The notes: generated from the sequence alone by a model not told the origin. 64,000 nucleotides of DNA from Chitinophaga sp. E66 (GCA_019285755.1 CP079103.1:2790001-2854000); one strand, 5' to 3'; numbered from the stretch's first letter, positions 1-10,953 are shown. Translations and numbers: made by a program.

Positions 1-149
1 GCGGTTTCCGGGCCGAAGGGAGCCACGAGGCCTTCGTCGTGCAGCGCCTGCACATCGCGGAACAGCGGCAGTACGGCCGCTATGACGTCGTCGGTAGTAT
101 ATGGTCCGTGCTGGAAGGCAGTTTGCAGGAACTGCCGGAATGAGATCAT
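1..149 (-). CDS. N-terminal fragment of an unrecognised protein
   Basis: An open frame runs on the minus strand from an ATG at 149 to the window edge (about 49 codons, no stop). It begins MISFRQFLQTAFQHGPYTT and continues with a helical, soluble-looking segment; there is no signal peptide. Codon use (C or G at third positions) resembles the neighbours, so it is probably the start of a real gene. I do not recognise the family, and the rest lies outside the window. Confidence 0.5.
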   Translation of the reverse strand, partial: MISFRQFLQTAFQHGPYTTDDVIAAVLPLFRDVQALHDEGLVAPFGPET

Positions 150-469
150 CGTCAAAGTAAAAAGTTAAGCGCCTGGGCCGGGGTTCAATTGTCCGGCCCG
201 CCAAAATTACCAATAAAACCACCCCGCTCAAAACCCGGGAAAGGGTCATTTTCCGCTTCGATGTAAATTCTTTCGTCTTCCCTGCATTCCGTTTTCACGG
301 CAGCGTGGAGGCGGATAATATTGCATTGAAAATGAGGCGGGAATGAACTTTCCGCCGGCATGAACAGTTGGGAGCCGGTCGATAATAACGCCTTCCCGGG
401 GCGAATTATTGGCCGCAAACCCGATCATTTATACACAAACACATCAAAAACACACTAAATTTCGCCCTT
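150..469. other. Intergenic region without a convincing gene
   Basis: This 320-bp stretch separates two divergent genes. Short minus-strand frames of 60 to 77 codons exist here, but they lack recognisable domains and overlap each other in different frames. The last 50 bases before the kinase gene are A-rich, as expected of a Bacteroidota promoter region; the closest -7-like sequence (TAAATTTC, near 460) is one base off the consensus. Confidence 0.4.
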
Positions 470-1459
470 ATGTCCACATTCCTACGAAAGCATGCTGCCA
501 GGATCATAGTAACAGTAATCCTGGCCGGGGCAGCCTCACTGCTGGGCCTTGCGATGGCTTCTTCCTTATTTGCGATTTACGTGGCCGGAGCAACGGCCCT
601 GTTCCTTCAACTGCTCTGGTACATCCTCTCGGTAATCCATCGCGCTTTCGACCGGGTCCTGCCTTTCGAAAAAGCGAAGCGGGAAGGATCATTATCCAAT
701 TGTTGATCGGGGTCCTGGTCGGCGGAGCATTTTCTGCTATCGGCATGGTGTTGTTCCTGACGCACATTGCATACATCGCACCATTGGGATACCCGATCAT
801 GTATGCGCCCTATCTGTCTGCCATCATCAATATCGTCATGATCACGCAGCACTACTTCCAGGCCTGGAAAACCAACGCCGTTAAAGAAGAACGGATCAAA
901 GGGAAAAGGCGCAAATGGAACTGCAGCACCTTAAAAACCAGATCGATCCCCACTTCCTGTTCAACGCCTTCACAGCGCTCGACAGCCTCACACAGACCAA
1001 TCCGCCCCTGGCTTCCGAATTTATCCGCCACCTGTCTAAAATATACCGCCACGCCCTGGAGAATAAAGACAACGGCGTTACCCCGCTGGCCACGGAGCTC
1101 GACATGCTGCGGCATTACATTGCCCTTCAGCAAATCCGTTTCGGCGACGCGCTGGAGATCAACATCGACATCGGCACCACGCACGAAGACCGGGGCGTAG
1201 CGGCGCTTTCGCTACAAATGCTCATCGACAACGCCATCAAGCACAACGAGATCCACCGGACCATCCTTTACGGATCCGCGTGTATGAAGAAGACGGTTAT
1301 ATCGTGGTATCGAATAACAAACAGGTCCGCAGGCAGCTCATCATCTCCAGCAAACAGGGACTGCAGCAGCTGAAACAGATGTACGGATTGTTAGGAAAAA
1401 AAGAAGTGACGATCAAAGACGGCGAAACCCGGTTCACCGTATCCATGCCGCTGTTATAA
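470..1459 (+). CDS. LytS/YpdA-type sensor histidine kinase (frameshifted)
   Basis: Membrane sensor kinase of the His_kinase (PF06580) class that partners with LytTR regulators. The N-terminal part has about four hydrophobic segments (two before, two after the first frameshift). The dimerisation/phosphoacceptor motif KNQIDPHFLFNAF follows, then an HATPase segment with the N-box sequence LIDNAIKHNE, and the gene ends ...RFTVSMPLL. It is about 330 aa when repaired. Three reading-frame breaks occur near 695, 905 and 1260; at the last one a CCC reduced to CC explains the shift. The response regulator begins 10 bp downstream, so the two form an operon. The signal sensed is unknown. Confidence 0.85.
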
Positions 1460-1469
1460 AAAGCACAAG

Positions 1470-2227
1470 ATGAACGTACTGATTTTGGAAGACGAGCCCC
1501 TCGTGGCGGCAAACCTCATACAACTCGTACGCCGGCTGGAGCCGGAATGGCGGATCACGGGCCCGGTGGCCAGCCTGCGCGAAGCGCTGCTGGCCATCGA
1601 TCCACCGCCAGACCTGATACTGGCGGATATCCAGCTGTCAGACGGCATCAGCCTGGATCTCTTCCTCACCTCCAACCCGCCGTTCCGGTCATATTTACGA
1701 CCGCTTACGATCAATACGCTATCCGGGCGTTCAAGATCAACAGCATCGACTACCTCCTCAAACCCATCGATCCGGAGGAGCTGGCCGCCGCCTTCCGCAA
1801 ATTCGCGTTGCTGCGCGATAAATACGCCCATCCCGGCTACCTCCGGGAGCTGCTGCATTTCGTCCAACACCAGCAGCAGGCTGCGCGGTACAAGCAATCC
1901 TTCACCGTGCAAACCGGCAGAAGCGTATATGTATTTCCGTTAACGGAGATCGCGGGGTTCTCCAAAAGCGAGGTGATCCGCATCCATCATTCCGACGGCC
2001 GCAGCTGGGTGGCCGATTACCGCTCGCTCGATGAGATCGGGGAGTTGCTGGACCCGCAGCTTTGCTACCGCGTCAACCGCCAGTTTATCGCCAACCGCGC
2101 ATATGTGGCCGGTTTCGGACGGACAGACGACGCCAGCCGGCTGACCCTGCACTTCAAGGCGCAGAACATCCCGGAAGTGACGGTCAGCAAAGATAAAGCC
2201 GCCGCCTTCCGCGCGTGGTTCGATTAA
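1470..2227 (+). CDS. LytTR-family response regulator (frameshifted)
   Basis: DNA-binding response regulator. It has a receiver domain (start MNVLILEDEPLVAANL, phosphoacceptor aspartate in LILADIQLSDG, conserved Lys in YLLKPIDPEE) followed by a C-terminal LytTR domain (YVFPLTEIAGFSKSEVIRIH ... CYRVNRQFIANRAYV). It is about 253 aa, the usual length. One break near 1680 is repaired by one extra C in a CCG-CC run. It follows the cognate LytS-type kinase by 10 bp. Its end is only 3 bp from the convergent exporter gene, so there is hardly room for separate terminators. Confidence 0.88.
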
Positions 2228-2230
2228 TCT

Positions 2231-4000
2231 TTAGTTTGAGAATTGCAGTTCGCTAAGGCCACGGTAGAGGCCTTCGGATTTGCGCATGAGCTCATCGTGC
2301 GTGCCGGATTCCGCTACGCGGCCGTTATCCAGCACCAGGATCCGGTCTGCCCGGCGCACCGTGCTGAGGCGGTGGGCGATGACGATGGAAGTACGCCCCT
2401 CCATGAGTTTGTCCAGCGCTTCCTGCACGAGCTTTTCGGATTCGGAATCCAGTGCGGAGGTGGCTTCGTCCAGGATGAGGATACGGGGATTACGCAGCAC
2501 AGCCCGGGCGATGGCGATGCGTTGGCGCTGGCCGCCGGAGAGCTGCACGCCGCGTTCGCCCACGATGGTATCGAGGCCTTCAGGGAACTGGCGGATGAAA
2601 TCCCAGGCGTTGGCCTGCCGCGCGGCTTCCATAAGCGCCTCTTCCGTTGCGGCCGGGTCGCCGTAGGCGATGTTCTCCCGGATAGTGCCCCGAACAGAAA
2701 GACATCCTGCGGCACTACGGCCATCTGGGAGCGGAGCAGCGAGAGATCGTAATCGCGGGTGTCCTGGCCGTCGATGAAGATATGCCCGGCCGAAGGGTCA
2801 TAGAACCGCAACAGGAGATTGACGATAGTGGATTTGCCCGCGCCGCTGGGCCCTACCAGCGCGATCTGCGATCCGGGCTCCGCATGGAAGCTCACGTCCT
2901 GCAGCACGGTCATATCCTGGCGGGTGGGATACTGGAACCCCACATGCTGAAAGCGGATCTCGCCTTTGAAGTGCTGTTTGCGGTCTTCCGGCGCCAGCGG
3001 ACGGATATCCTCTTCCGGCTCGTCCAGGATCTCGAGCAGGTTTTCGGAAGCGCCCAGGGCTTTCTGGATACGGGTGAAGGTTTCCGCCAGCCCGGATATG
3101 GAGCCGCCGATGAAACCGGTATATAATACGAAGGAGAACAAATCCCCACATCGAAACCTTCGCCGATCATCAGCGCACCCTTCCAGATCACAGCTACCAT
3201 GGCGCCGAAGAGGCCGAAGATGATGAAGGAAATAAACATGCCCTGGTAGGTGCCGGACTTGATGCCGGTCTTGACCACCTCATTCGTTTTGGCTTTGTAG
3301 CGGCCAATTTCGAAGTGCTCGTTGGCAAAAGCTTTAACGTTAAAGATCCCCTGCAACGTTTCTTCCACGATGGTATTGGAATCCGCGATCTGCCCCTGCA
3401 CCTGCTTGCTGAACCGGCGGATGAATTTGCCGAACACCACGGCCAGGATACAAATCGCCGGCACGATGGCTAACATAAAGAGGGTCAGCTGCCAGCTGGT
3501 ATACGCCAGCAGCGCGATACCGCCCACGATGATGATCACCTGCCGGAGGAATTCCGCGAGGGTGGTGGTAAAGAGGTCCTGCAACTGGGAGATATCGGAA
3601 GAGATACGGCTGTTCAGTTCACCCACGCGCCTTTTGGAAAAGAAATGCATGGGCAGGCGGATGAGGTGGCCATAGGTGGCTTGCCGGAGCGCCGCCACGG
3701 TCTTCTCGGTGACGGATACGAAAATCCTGATACGGAAGAAGGAAAAAGGGATTGCAGCGCCAGTACGGCTACCAGCATGATCCCGATGCGGTTGATGTGC
3801 AAATGGAGCTCCGCTGCCTGCGCCGCGTTGATAAGATCGCCCAGCAGCTTCGGAAACGCAAGGCTCGTGGCGCTCGATAAGGCCAGCATGAGCAGCCCCA
3901 CGGCAAACTGCCAACGGAAGGGTTTGGCGTATTGATAGAGCCGGGATGCCTTACGGATGCCTTCGAATGATACTTTTGCGCGCTTTTGCTGTTCCTCCAT
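2231..4000 (-). CDS. MsbA-like ABC exporter, fused permease-ATPase (frameshifted)
   Basis: Homodimer-type ABC exporter half, about 590 aa. The N-terminal transmembrane domain (roughly residues 25-310) contains the conserved loop [20 protein letters not shown]. The nucleotide-binding domain has Walker [10 protein letters not shown], the Q-loop [10 protein letters not shown], signature [14 protein letters not shown], Walker B with catalytic glutamate [12 protein letters not shown], and H-loop IAHRLST. The start [14 protein letters not shown] is the first ATG and gives the usual cytoplasmic leader. Three breaks (about 3725, 3145, 2690) lie in homopolymer runs. The substrate cannot be read from the sequence; lipid or drug export is the family role. 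It is convergent with the LytTR gene. Confidence 0.88.
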
Positions 4001-4068
4001 ACTATGAAATTAACGTTTCCTGCTGGAGAAGACGGGCGAGGGCGGCAAATATTGTATCCCCGGGCAAA

Positions 4069-4512
4069 TTAACTATACTTCATGGCTTCCGGCATCCGCT
4101 TCGCTTCTATGAGCGCCGCCGTGAGCGCCAAGGCCGCCAGGATGAGGTCGAACGTGAGGATGCCCACTCCGTCGCGCACGCTGCGCGGCACGATAAAGCT
4201 GAGGCACATCATTCCGAAGGATCCCCAAAGCCCCGCTGCGCGCGTCTTCGAAAAGGCCAGCAGGCCCAGCATCACCGCCTGCAGGAGCGGGATCATGAGC
4301 ACCAGCTCGTCGGCCATCTCGCGCCAGAAAGGATAGCGGCTCAGGCGGATGTGGAATTTCCCCGGCGCCAGCAGGCCAGTGGAGGCTGTATATGCCCATC
4401 GCACTGCGAGGAAGCAGGCTGCGATATCTAAGTATAACTGGCGGAGCAGCAGGGCGGCCCGCTTACGGTTGGCTACCGGCAGGGACAGGCCGGTCTCGAA
4501 GATCTTGTTCAT
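4069..4512 (-). CDS. Small four-helix membrane protein, MauE/DoxX-like
   Basis: A 147-aa intact protein with four hydrophobic segments. Between the first and second lies the charged loop SRYPFWREMADELVLMIPLL, a layout seen in MauE/DoxX-like membrane proteins that often work with thiol or quinone redox partners. Assignment rests on topology and this loop, not on catalytic residues, so the function is open. It lies between the exporter and the HAD phosphatase genes, all on the minus strand, and may be cotranscribed with the arabinose-lipid-like cluster upstream (94-bp gap). Confidence 0.6.
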   Translation of the reverse strand: MNKIFETGLSLPVANRKRAALLLRQLYLDIAACFLAVRWAYTASTGLLAPGKFHIRLSRYPFWREMADELVLMIPLLQAVMLGLLAFSKTRAAGLWGSFGMMCLSFIVPRSVRDGVGILTFDLILAALALTAALIEAKRMPEAMKYS

Positions 4513-4606
4513 AATGACTGGGCGTTAACGGCAGTAGTACCGAATGTAATAAATGCCGCTGTTAATTTGTATCAGTGTCTGATGTCTGTATGCTGTATGT
4601 CGTTGT

Positions 4607-5197
4607 TCATTCAAATTCCCGGAAACCCTTATGATGCGCCAGCGCCAGCATTTCACGGTCGCCGCTGCTGTCGCCGTAAGCGTATACCGCCTGGTAGGGC
4701 GTAAGGGTCACCGCCTCCCGGATGCGGCAGACCTTTTCGTTGCCGTTGCAGTTTTTCCCCGCCAGCCTGCCCGTGAGCCGTCCGTCGCGGATCTCCAGCC
4801 TGGAGCCCAGTACGGTGATACCCATCGTTTCCGCCCAGGGCGCACCCAGTTCTCGGCGGAGGCCGTCACGATATACACTGCGTGGCCTTCGGACTGGTGC
4901 CAGGCCGGGCGTTTACGGCCCGGGGCGCAGCAGCGCGGGGAGGCGTTCCCGGCAGAATGCGTCGCACTGTTGCTGGAATTCGCTTAGCGGGGTATCCTTA
5001 AAGTAAAAGCGCAGCACGATCTCTTTCATCCGCTGGTTGCCGATCAGCTTCAGTTTGAACATCACCAGCAGGGGCGACAGGATGGCCATGCCGGCATACA
5101 GCGCCGCGGCCCCCTTATGAAAACGGATGATTTCGAAAAGGGTGTCGGCCCGGGTAATTGTACCATCGAAGTCGAAAAAGGCGATCGCTTGCTTCAC
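4607..5197 (-). CDS. HAD-superfamily IB phosphatase (frameshifted)
   Basis: Haloacid-dehalogenase phosphatase of the SerB-like IB subfamily, about 197 aa. Motif I is FFDFDGTITRADTL with the nucleophile and general-acid aspartates, motif II lies in IVTASAENW, motif III includes GNEKV, and motif IV is YGDSSGDREML. A helical cap lies between motifs I and II. The start is GTG: its first base sits inside the end of the SDR gene (GTGA overlap), suggesting coupling. Breaks near 4915 and 4850 are single-base losses. In this operon its likely substrate is a phosphorylated polyprenyl-phospho-sugar, the step done by a phosphatase in arabinofuranose lipid synthesis; this is inference from context. Confidence 0.8.
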
Positions 5198-5922
5198 AGT
5201 TTTTCTTTTTGAAGATCGGCTCGGGCACGTTCTTAATGATCATCATGATATATCGCCAGAACCACTTCGTATACAATACGTTTTCCTTTTCTCCGCCGCC
5301 CTGAAAATGTCTGCCGCCACTTCTTCCGGCTGTGCCGTGAGCAGGGGCGGGAGCGTCAGGTGCTGGGTCATCTGCGTGGCCACGAATCCCGGTTCCACGG
5401 TCATGACGTGCACGCCATGATGCCAGAGGCGGTTGCGGAGACCGGAAAGGTACGCCGTGAAGCCTGCCTTGGCGCTGCCGTAGAGATAATTGCTCTGCCG
5501 GCCGCGGTCGCCCGCTACGGAACTGATCCCGATTATGGTTCCCTTACCGCGCGCCGCCATATCTTCCGCCACCACGTTCAGCACGGATACCGCGCCGGTG
5601 AAGTTGGTATGGAGGATGCGGGACGCCTCCTGCCAGTGGCGTTGCCCTTCTTCCTGGTTGCCCAGGTAGCCGAAGACGCAGATCACCACATCGGGCTTTA
5701 CGGGCAGGGAGGTATAAAAATCGGCGTGCGACGAAAAATCGAGCGCGTCGAAGGCATGTACGGTAACGCCGCTATGGTGGCGGATGCGCAGGTCCTGTTC
5801 CAGGGGCGCAGCTGTTCGGGGTTGCGGCCGGCAAGCTGAAGGGAATAACCGGCGGCGGCATATCGTCGGGCAAGGGCAACGGCCATATCTGACCCGGCGC
5901 CCAGTATTAGTACGGTAGGCAT
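5194..5922 (-). CDS. Short-chain dehydrogenase, DprE2-like (frameshifted)
   Basis: NAD(P)-dependent SDR of about 245 aa. The nucleotide-binding start is MPTVLILGAGSDMAVALARR, the catalytic serine lies in GISSVAGDRG and the catalytic pair in YLYGSAKAG. The Gly-x-x-SDMA variant and the position right after a DprE1-like oxidase are typical of DprE2, the reductase that completes 2'-epimerisation of polyprenyl-phospho-ribose to arabinose. Breaks near 5810 and 5275 are base losses. A further lost A near 5205 would give the C-terminus IFKKEKL and a stop overlapping the GTG of the phosphatase gene. It starts 35 bp after the oxidase gene. Confidence 0.82.
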
Positions 5923-5957
5923 ATCGTTCGGCGGGCAGCGCGTGGCGCCCGTTGTTT

Positions 5958-7288
5958 TTATGCGAATTGAAAGTTGAGCCGGTCCGATTGCGCGGAACGG
6001 AATTTACCCCAGGGTTCCAGGTCTTAACGATCTCCCGGAACTTTTCAGCGTTGGGATAACTGTCCCAAAACACCCGTTCCTGCATCCTTGCGTCTTTGGT
6101 CAGGTACAGGCGGCCGCCGTATTGCAGCACCAGCGAGTCCAGCTCGTCGAGGAACGCGAACAGGCCCTTGCGGACGGGGAAGTCCAGCGCCAGCGTATAA
6201 CCTTCCATGGGGAAAGAGATGAGATCGTCCTGCTTGCCGAAGGTCTTCAGCACGGCCAGGAACGATCCCCAGCCTTTGTCGCTGATCTTCTGCAGGATGG
6301 CCACCAGCCCTTCCTTTTTATCCATGGGCAGCACGAACTGGTACTGCACGAACCCGTCTTTCCCGTAGCCGCGGTTCCAGTGGAGGATGGCGTCCAGCGG
6401 GTAGAAGAAAGGCTCGTAGGGCACGGTGTTCTCTATGACGCGCCTGGTATTCTTGGCATAGTAAAGCGCGTTGAATGCCTTTACGGTGAAGTTGTTGAGC
6501 ACGAATCCCGGCAGGTTGAAGGGCAGCGTGAGCTTCATTTTCCGCGGCAGCGCCAGCGGGGCCTGCGCCGCTTTTGGGCTCAGCTCCCCGGGCGTGGCAT
6601 GCTCGCCAACGATGAGGATGCTCCGGCCGAATGCGTCGCCTTTCTGCAGGCAATCGATCCAGGCCATGGAGTATGTATAATGTTTATGTTCCTCGAACAG
6701 CCGGATCACTTCGTCCAGGTTCTTCGCCTTGATCTGTTTCTGCCGGATATACGCCGTTTCGATCTTCTTCAGGCGGAACTTCACCGTGGTGATGACGCCG
6801 GTAAGCCCCATGCCGCCGCAGGTAGCCCAGAACAGCTCGGGCTCCAGGACAGGGGAGCATTCCACCAGCCCCAGGCCGGTCAATACTTTCAAGGAAACGA
6901 TGTGGTTGCTGAAGGACCCTTCAGAGTGGTGGTTCTTACCATGCACATCTGAAGCCACGGCGCCGCCTATGGTGATGAACTTGGTGCCAGGCGTAACGGG
7001 CAGGAACCAGCCGCGGGGAACGATGATATCGAGGATCTGGTCGAGCGTGAGGCCCGACTGGCATTCGAATATACCGGCAGTTTCGTCGAAGGCCGTCACC
7101 TTATCGAACCGCAGGGTGGATATACTATGTTCGCCGAGTGAGGCGTCGCCATAACAACGGCCATTACCCCGGGCGATGAGGTGGTCGTTGTTATTTACAT
7201 ACTGCAACAGCTGTTCCTCCATGGAGAAGGAAACCTCTTCACAGTTCTGTACGGGATAATTGCCCCAATTCGAGATGTTTTTTCGCAT
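5958..7288 (-). CDS. FAD-dependent oxidase, DprE1-like (frameshifted at end)
   Basis: FAD-binding oxidoreductase of the PCMH / D-arabinono-lactone-oxidase class, about 443 aa. The FAD pyrophosphate region contains ARGNGRCYGDASLG, then PGTKFITIGGAVASDVHGKN; the end NPWGKFRSAQSDRL is the C-terminal signature of the DprE1 branch. One lost C near 6013 hides the true end, and without repair the frame runs on into the SDR gene. DprE1 oxidises the 2'-hydroxyl of polyprenyl-phospho-ribose before reduction by DprE2. Start ATG overlaps the UbiA stop (TAATG). Function is supported by order UbiA-DprE1-DprE2-phosphatase; the exact sugar is inferred. Confidence 0.85.
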
Positions 7289-8174
7289 TATTCAAAAAAA
7301 CTTTTATTCGTCGGTAAATAAATGATCACATAAAAGCTTAGAATCCACAGGAGAATGGTCAGTTGAATAAAGCGGTCTTTGTATAGGATTTTGGTGGGAG
7401 AACCAGTGTCGTTATCGACATAGGTTATTTGCAAATATCGTAATAATCCGGCAATAACAAAAATGCTGGTATAGTAAAGACGATAGGTGCCGAAGTGGCT
7501 CATAGCCTCCGGGCTCATGGTATACATGAGATAGGCCACGATGATCACGGCGGATACGAGCGCCAGGGATGCATTGAGGAAGTCCAGGTTGTACCCTTTG
7601 GAGGCTTTGCGGAGGTCTTTGCCCGACTGTATCTTCAGCAGCACATCGTCGCGCCGTTTGGCGAAGGCCATGAACACCGCCAGGAGGAAGACCATGATGT
7701 TGAGCCATTCCGAGATCGCCACATCAGCCGCCACGCCGCCCGCTTTCACCCGCAGCACGAAACCCGCGGCCAGGATGAGGATGTCGAGGATGGAGATATT
7801 TTTCAGGCCGAAGGAATAACCCAGGTTCAACAGGAAATAAATACCCAGCACGAATACGAACTTGGTGCTGATGAGCATCCCCAGCCCGAAACCCGCCTGT
7901 ACGCAAACAACGAAGACGGCCAGGCCGGCGGCGGGGGAGACGGCCCCTGATGCCAGCGGACGGTTCTTCTTCACCGGGTGCGCACGGTCTGCCTCCCGGT
8001 CCATATAGTCGTTAATGACGTAAATGCTGCTGGCGACCAGCGAGAAACAAACGAACGCCAGCGCCAATACCTGGAGTTTCTCCACACGGAAAAGCTCACC
8101 TGCAAAGAAGAGGGGGATAAAAGGAAAAGGTTCTTTGCCCAGTGTTTGGGCCGCAGTAATTTCAGATATTGCAC
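7288..8174 (-). CDS. UbiA-family polyprenyl-phosphate transferase (phosphoribosyltransferase-like, frameshifted)
   Basis: Integral membrane transferase of the UbiA superfamily, about 296 aa with eight or nine hydrophobic segments. The first Asp-rich motif reads NDYMDREADRAHPVKKNRP. The HPxKxxRP extension is the mark of decaprenyl-phosphate phosphoribosyltransferases (mycobacterial Rv3806c type) rather than quinone prenyltransferases. The start is uncertain: GTG at 8174 gives MQYLKLLRPKHWAKNLF, while TTG at 8186 adds four residues. One break lies near 8090. It heads a tight operon with the oxidase, SDR and phosphatase genes. The predicted reaction is transfer of phosphoribose from PRPP to polyprenyl phosphate. 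Confidence 0.82.
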
Positions 8175-8226
8175 GGGGATATACAATTAAACAAGGCCTA
8201 AATTACAATGTTTATCAGGAAGTCCC

Positions 8227-8234
8227 TACTTTTG
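8227..8234 (+). promoter_or_regulatory. -7 box (TACTTTTG) of the GT-C gene
   Basis: TACTTTTG matches the Bacteroidota -7 consensus TAnnTTTG and lies 55 bp before the glycosyltransferase ATG, in the divergent intergenic region. No clear -33 TTTG is seen at the usual spacing. Confidence 0.5.
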
Positions 8235-8289
8235 AGGCCTTGAATTTAGATGGCTTCATATTAACTTTACCCGGAAATACTTCCCCAAC

Positions 8290-9903
8290 ATGCCTCATCC
8301 CTTCCTTACACCCCGCAGGGCAATGGTCCTGGAGTGTTTATTGATCGTAGCGCTTGCCTGTGTGCCGCTTTTCGCCTCGTTTCCATATCGCGTGAATATT
8401 TTCCTGTCGTGGGAAGGCGCATACCGCATGTCCGAAGGCCGGTACCGTTCCGGGATTTCGGGCTGCCGCTGGGGTATGGGTATTGGATCGTTCCGGCCAT
8501 TTTCTTTAAATTGTTCGGCCCCAGCCTTTTCTCCCTCATAAAGGCACAGGTACTGCTGAATATCATCGGCGGGCTAAGCTTCCGGTATATCCTGCAAAAA
8601 ATGCGTGTGTCCCCGGCGTGAGCCTGCTGTCGCTCATCGTATTCCTGCTGTCTTATTCTTTCGTGAACTTCTGGCCCTGGTATAACAACACCGTGATCAT
8701 CTACCAGCTGGCAGGGCTTGCCTTCCTGTTCCGCGGCCTGGAACCCGGCCGCTGGAAGTGGCCGGCGCTGTTCCTGGCAGCCGCCTTCACCTTCCTCAGC
8801 TTCTTTACGAAGCAGGACGGCGGCGGGCTGGCGCTGTTGCTGGCGCTGGCGTTATTAGGCTATCACAGCCTCAACGCCCGCAGGTGGCAGGAGCTGGCCG
8901 GGTTCCTCGGGAGCTATGTACTGGTGGCGCTGGTACTGATCCTTCCGCTGACGCAATACGGATTCGGGTACTGGTTCAACCACGGGCAGCCCCGCATTCG
9001 TCGCGCCTGTCCGCCATGGATTTCATCGACGTGCTCCTGACCGAGTCCCAATGGATCAAGTTCTATGTGGCGCTGATCGTAATACTGATGCTCCCCGCAC
9101 TGAAGGAGCCCAAAGCCCTGTGGCGCAACCGGGAGCTGATGATGTTCCTGCTGCTCACGGTGGGCATCCTCGTGGAAGCCGCGCTGTTCCAGGTAACGAG
9201 CTACACCCCGCCTGATAATAATATCTTCTTCCATGGCTTTGCAATCGCCTTCATCCTTTCCCGGCTGTACGAGCTCACCGCCATCCGCTTCGAAAGCCTG
9301 AAGCCGCTGCTGGCCGCGGCGGCCGGCGTATTGCTCTGGTGGTCCGTCTCTTATTACAAATACATCTTCCGCGTCCTCGCGCAACTGAACCCGCAGCAAA
9401 CGGAAGCGCCCGTGGCAGGAGGGGAGAACGTGGTGAACCGGCATAATTACATGGTGTCGCTGGATACGACAGACGTCCCAACCAGCCAGTGGACCTTCTC
9501 CTCCCTCCCCGAATTCCGCAAAATCTATATGCCGCCCTCCACCGTAGCGGGATCGACCGTATCATGGCGCTGCCCGAAGCGAAGAAAGGCAAAGACGCCA
9601 AAGTCCTGAACCTCACCGAGCTCACCCCGCTCAACCACGCCATCGGGTACACGATGGAAACCGGGACCGACATCCCCTCTGGCACCACCTGGGCGTAGGG
9701 ATGTTCAACCGGCAGCTGGCGGCGTATACGGATAAGGTACGCAGCAAACACTACGACCTGGTCCTGTATGAACACGCCCCTACGCTGAACAACTTCTTCC
9801 CTGGGCGCTGCGCGGCGAACTGCAGAAACATTATCGCAAGATCGATTCGTTCCACGCGCCCCGCAGGCCAACGAACGCTACCATAGAAGTATATGTACGG
9901 TAG
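8290..9903 (+). CDS. GT-C-like polytopic glycosyltransferase (frameshifted)
   Basis: A membrane protein of about 539 aa with roughly ten hydrophobic segments and a C-terminal soluble part. The first extracytoplasmic loop contains SWEGAYRMSEG followed by VPFRDFGLPLGYGYW, the acidic, Gly-Pro-rich loop usual in GT39/ArnT-type GT-C enzymes, which use polyprenyl-phospho sugars as donors. Several breaks occur (about 8435, 8615, 8995, 9550, 9680 and 9800); the start ATG and stop TAG are clear. It is divergent from the UbiA-DprE1-DprE2-HAD operon, so it is the natural candidate for the enzyme that uses that operon's product. The acceptor is unknown. Confidence 0.75.
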
Positions 9904-9916
9904 TATGCCGATATTT

Positions 9917-9952
9917 CACGAAGGGGCCACCATCGCGGTGGCCCTTCGTCAT
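9917..9952 (+). terminator. Rho-independent terminator after the GT-C gene
   Basis: Hairpin CGAAGGGGCCACC / GGTGGCCCTTCG with a five-base loop and one bulged G, ending in a short T-containing tail (TCATTT), 14 bp after the stop. Confidence 0.7.
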
Positions 9953-10014
9953 TTCCGGATGATCTGACGACCGCGTTTGATCATTTGGCCATCTGATTAT
10001 TCACGCGCGCGCCG

Positions 10015-10022
10015 TAGCTTTG
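10015..10022 (+). promoter_or_regulatory. -7 box (TAGCTTTG) of the EamA gene
   Basis: TAGCTTTG matches TAnnTTTG and is 28 bp upstream of the EamA start. Confidence 0.5.
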
Positions 10023-10050
10023 CGGGCCGGCAGCATGCCGGACTGAAACC

Positions 10051-10952
10051 ATGCAACAACGCACCCAACGTTCCAAACTGATCCTGGCCCTGACGCTCGT
10101 ATACATCCTGTGGGGCTCCACCTACCTGGGCATGAAGATCGCCACGCAGGTATTACCGCCCTTTTGCTGTCGGTCATGCGGTTCATCCTGGCCGGGGCCT
10201 CATGATGGCCATCGCCTACGCGGTGGAGAAGCCCAAGCCCACGAAACGGCAATGGAAAAACGCCTCGCTGCTGGGATTCCTGCTCATCGGTATCGGTAAC
10301 AGTTCCGTGGCCTTTGCGCTTGTGTATATGCCTTCCGGCCTGGTAGCCTTGTTCATCGCGGCGTTGCCGGCGTGGCTCATCGGGCTCGACTGGCTCTTCT
10401 TCAGTAAAAAGCGCCCCGCCAACCTCACCCTGTGGGGTTTATTCCTCGGCTTCGCGGGGCTTTTCTGCATATTCGACCCGTTTTATCTCATGCACCCCGC
10501 CAATGTAGTCCGCAGCTACCCCCTGTGGCCCATCTGGGTCCTTACGTTCGGCTCCATCTGCTGGGCGCTGGGCTCCCTGCTGAGCCCCGGCTGGATACGC
10601 CGCCGCAACTGACCTCCTCGGCCGTCCAGATGCTATCCGGCGTACTGATCACGGCACTGATGAGCGTGGTACTGGAACAGGGCGAATGGGATTCCATTCA
10701 CCGCATGACGGTGGATACCTGGCTGGCAATAGGGTACCTGGTAGTGTTTGGGTCTTTGGTGGGTTTTACGGCCTATAGCTGGCTGGTAAACAACGCCCCG
10801 CCGCAGATCTCCGCCACCTACGCATACGTAAACCCCGTGGTGGCGCTGATCCTGGGCTGGGTATTCCTGAAAGAAACCCTGGCGCCGCATGCCATGGCCG
10901 GCTCGGCGATCGTGATCGCGGGGTGGTCCTGATGACCCTGCGTAAGAAGTAA
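10051..10952 (+). CDS. EamA/DMT-family permease (frameshifted)
   Basis: Drug/metabolite transporter of about 300 aa with ten predicted helices in two EamA repeats. The first repeat opens with LVYILWGSTYLGMKIATQVLPP, the second contains AYSWLVNNAPPQISATYAYVNPVVALILGW, both classic for the family. The gene ends VVLMTLRKK. Breaks near 10165, 10590 and 10920 are base losses. Members export amino acids or small metabolites; the substrate is not readable here. Its stop is one base from the convergent mgtC gene. Confidence 0.85.
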
Positions 10953-10953
10953 G

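Noticed and set aside
185..428. Two overlapping minus-strand frames (60 and 77 codons)
   Set aside because: They overlap in different frames, have no domain and no promoter box; no support for either.
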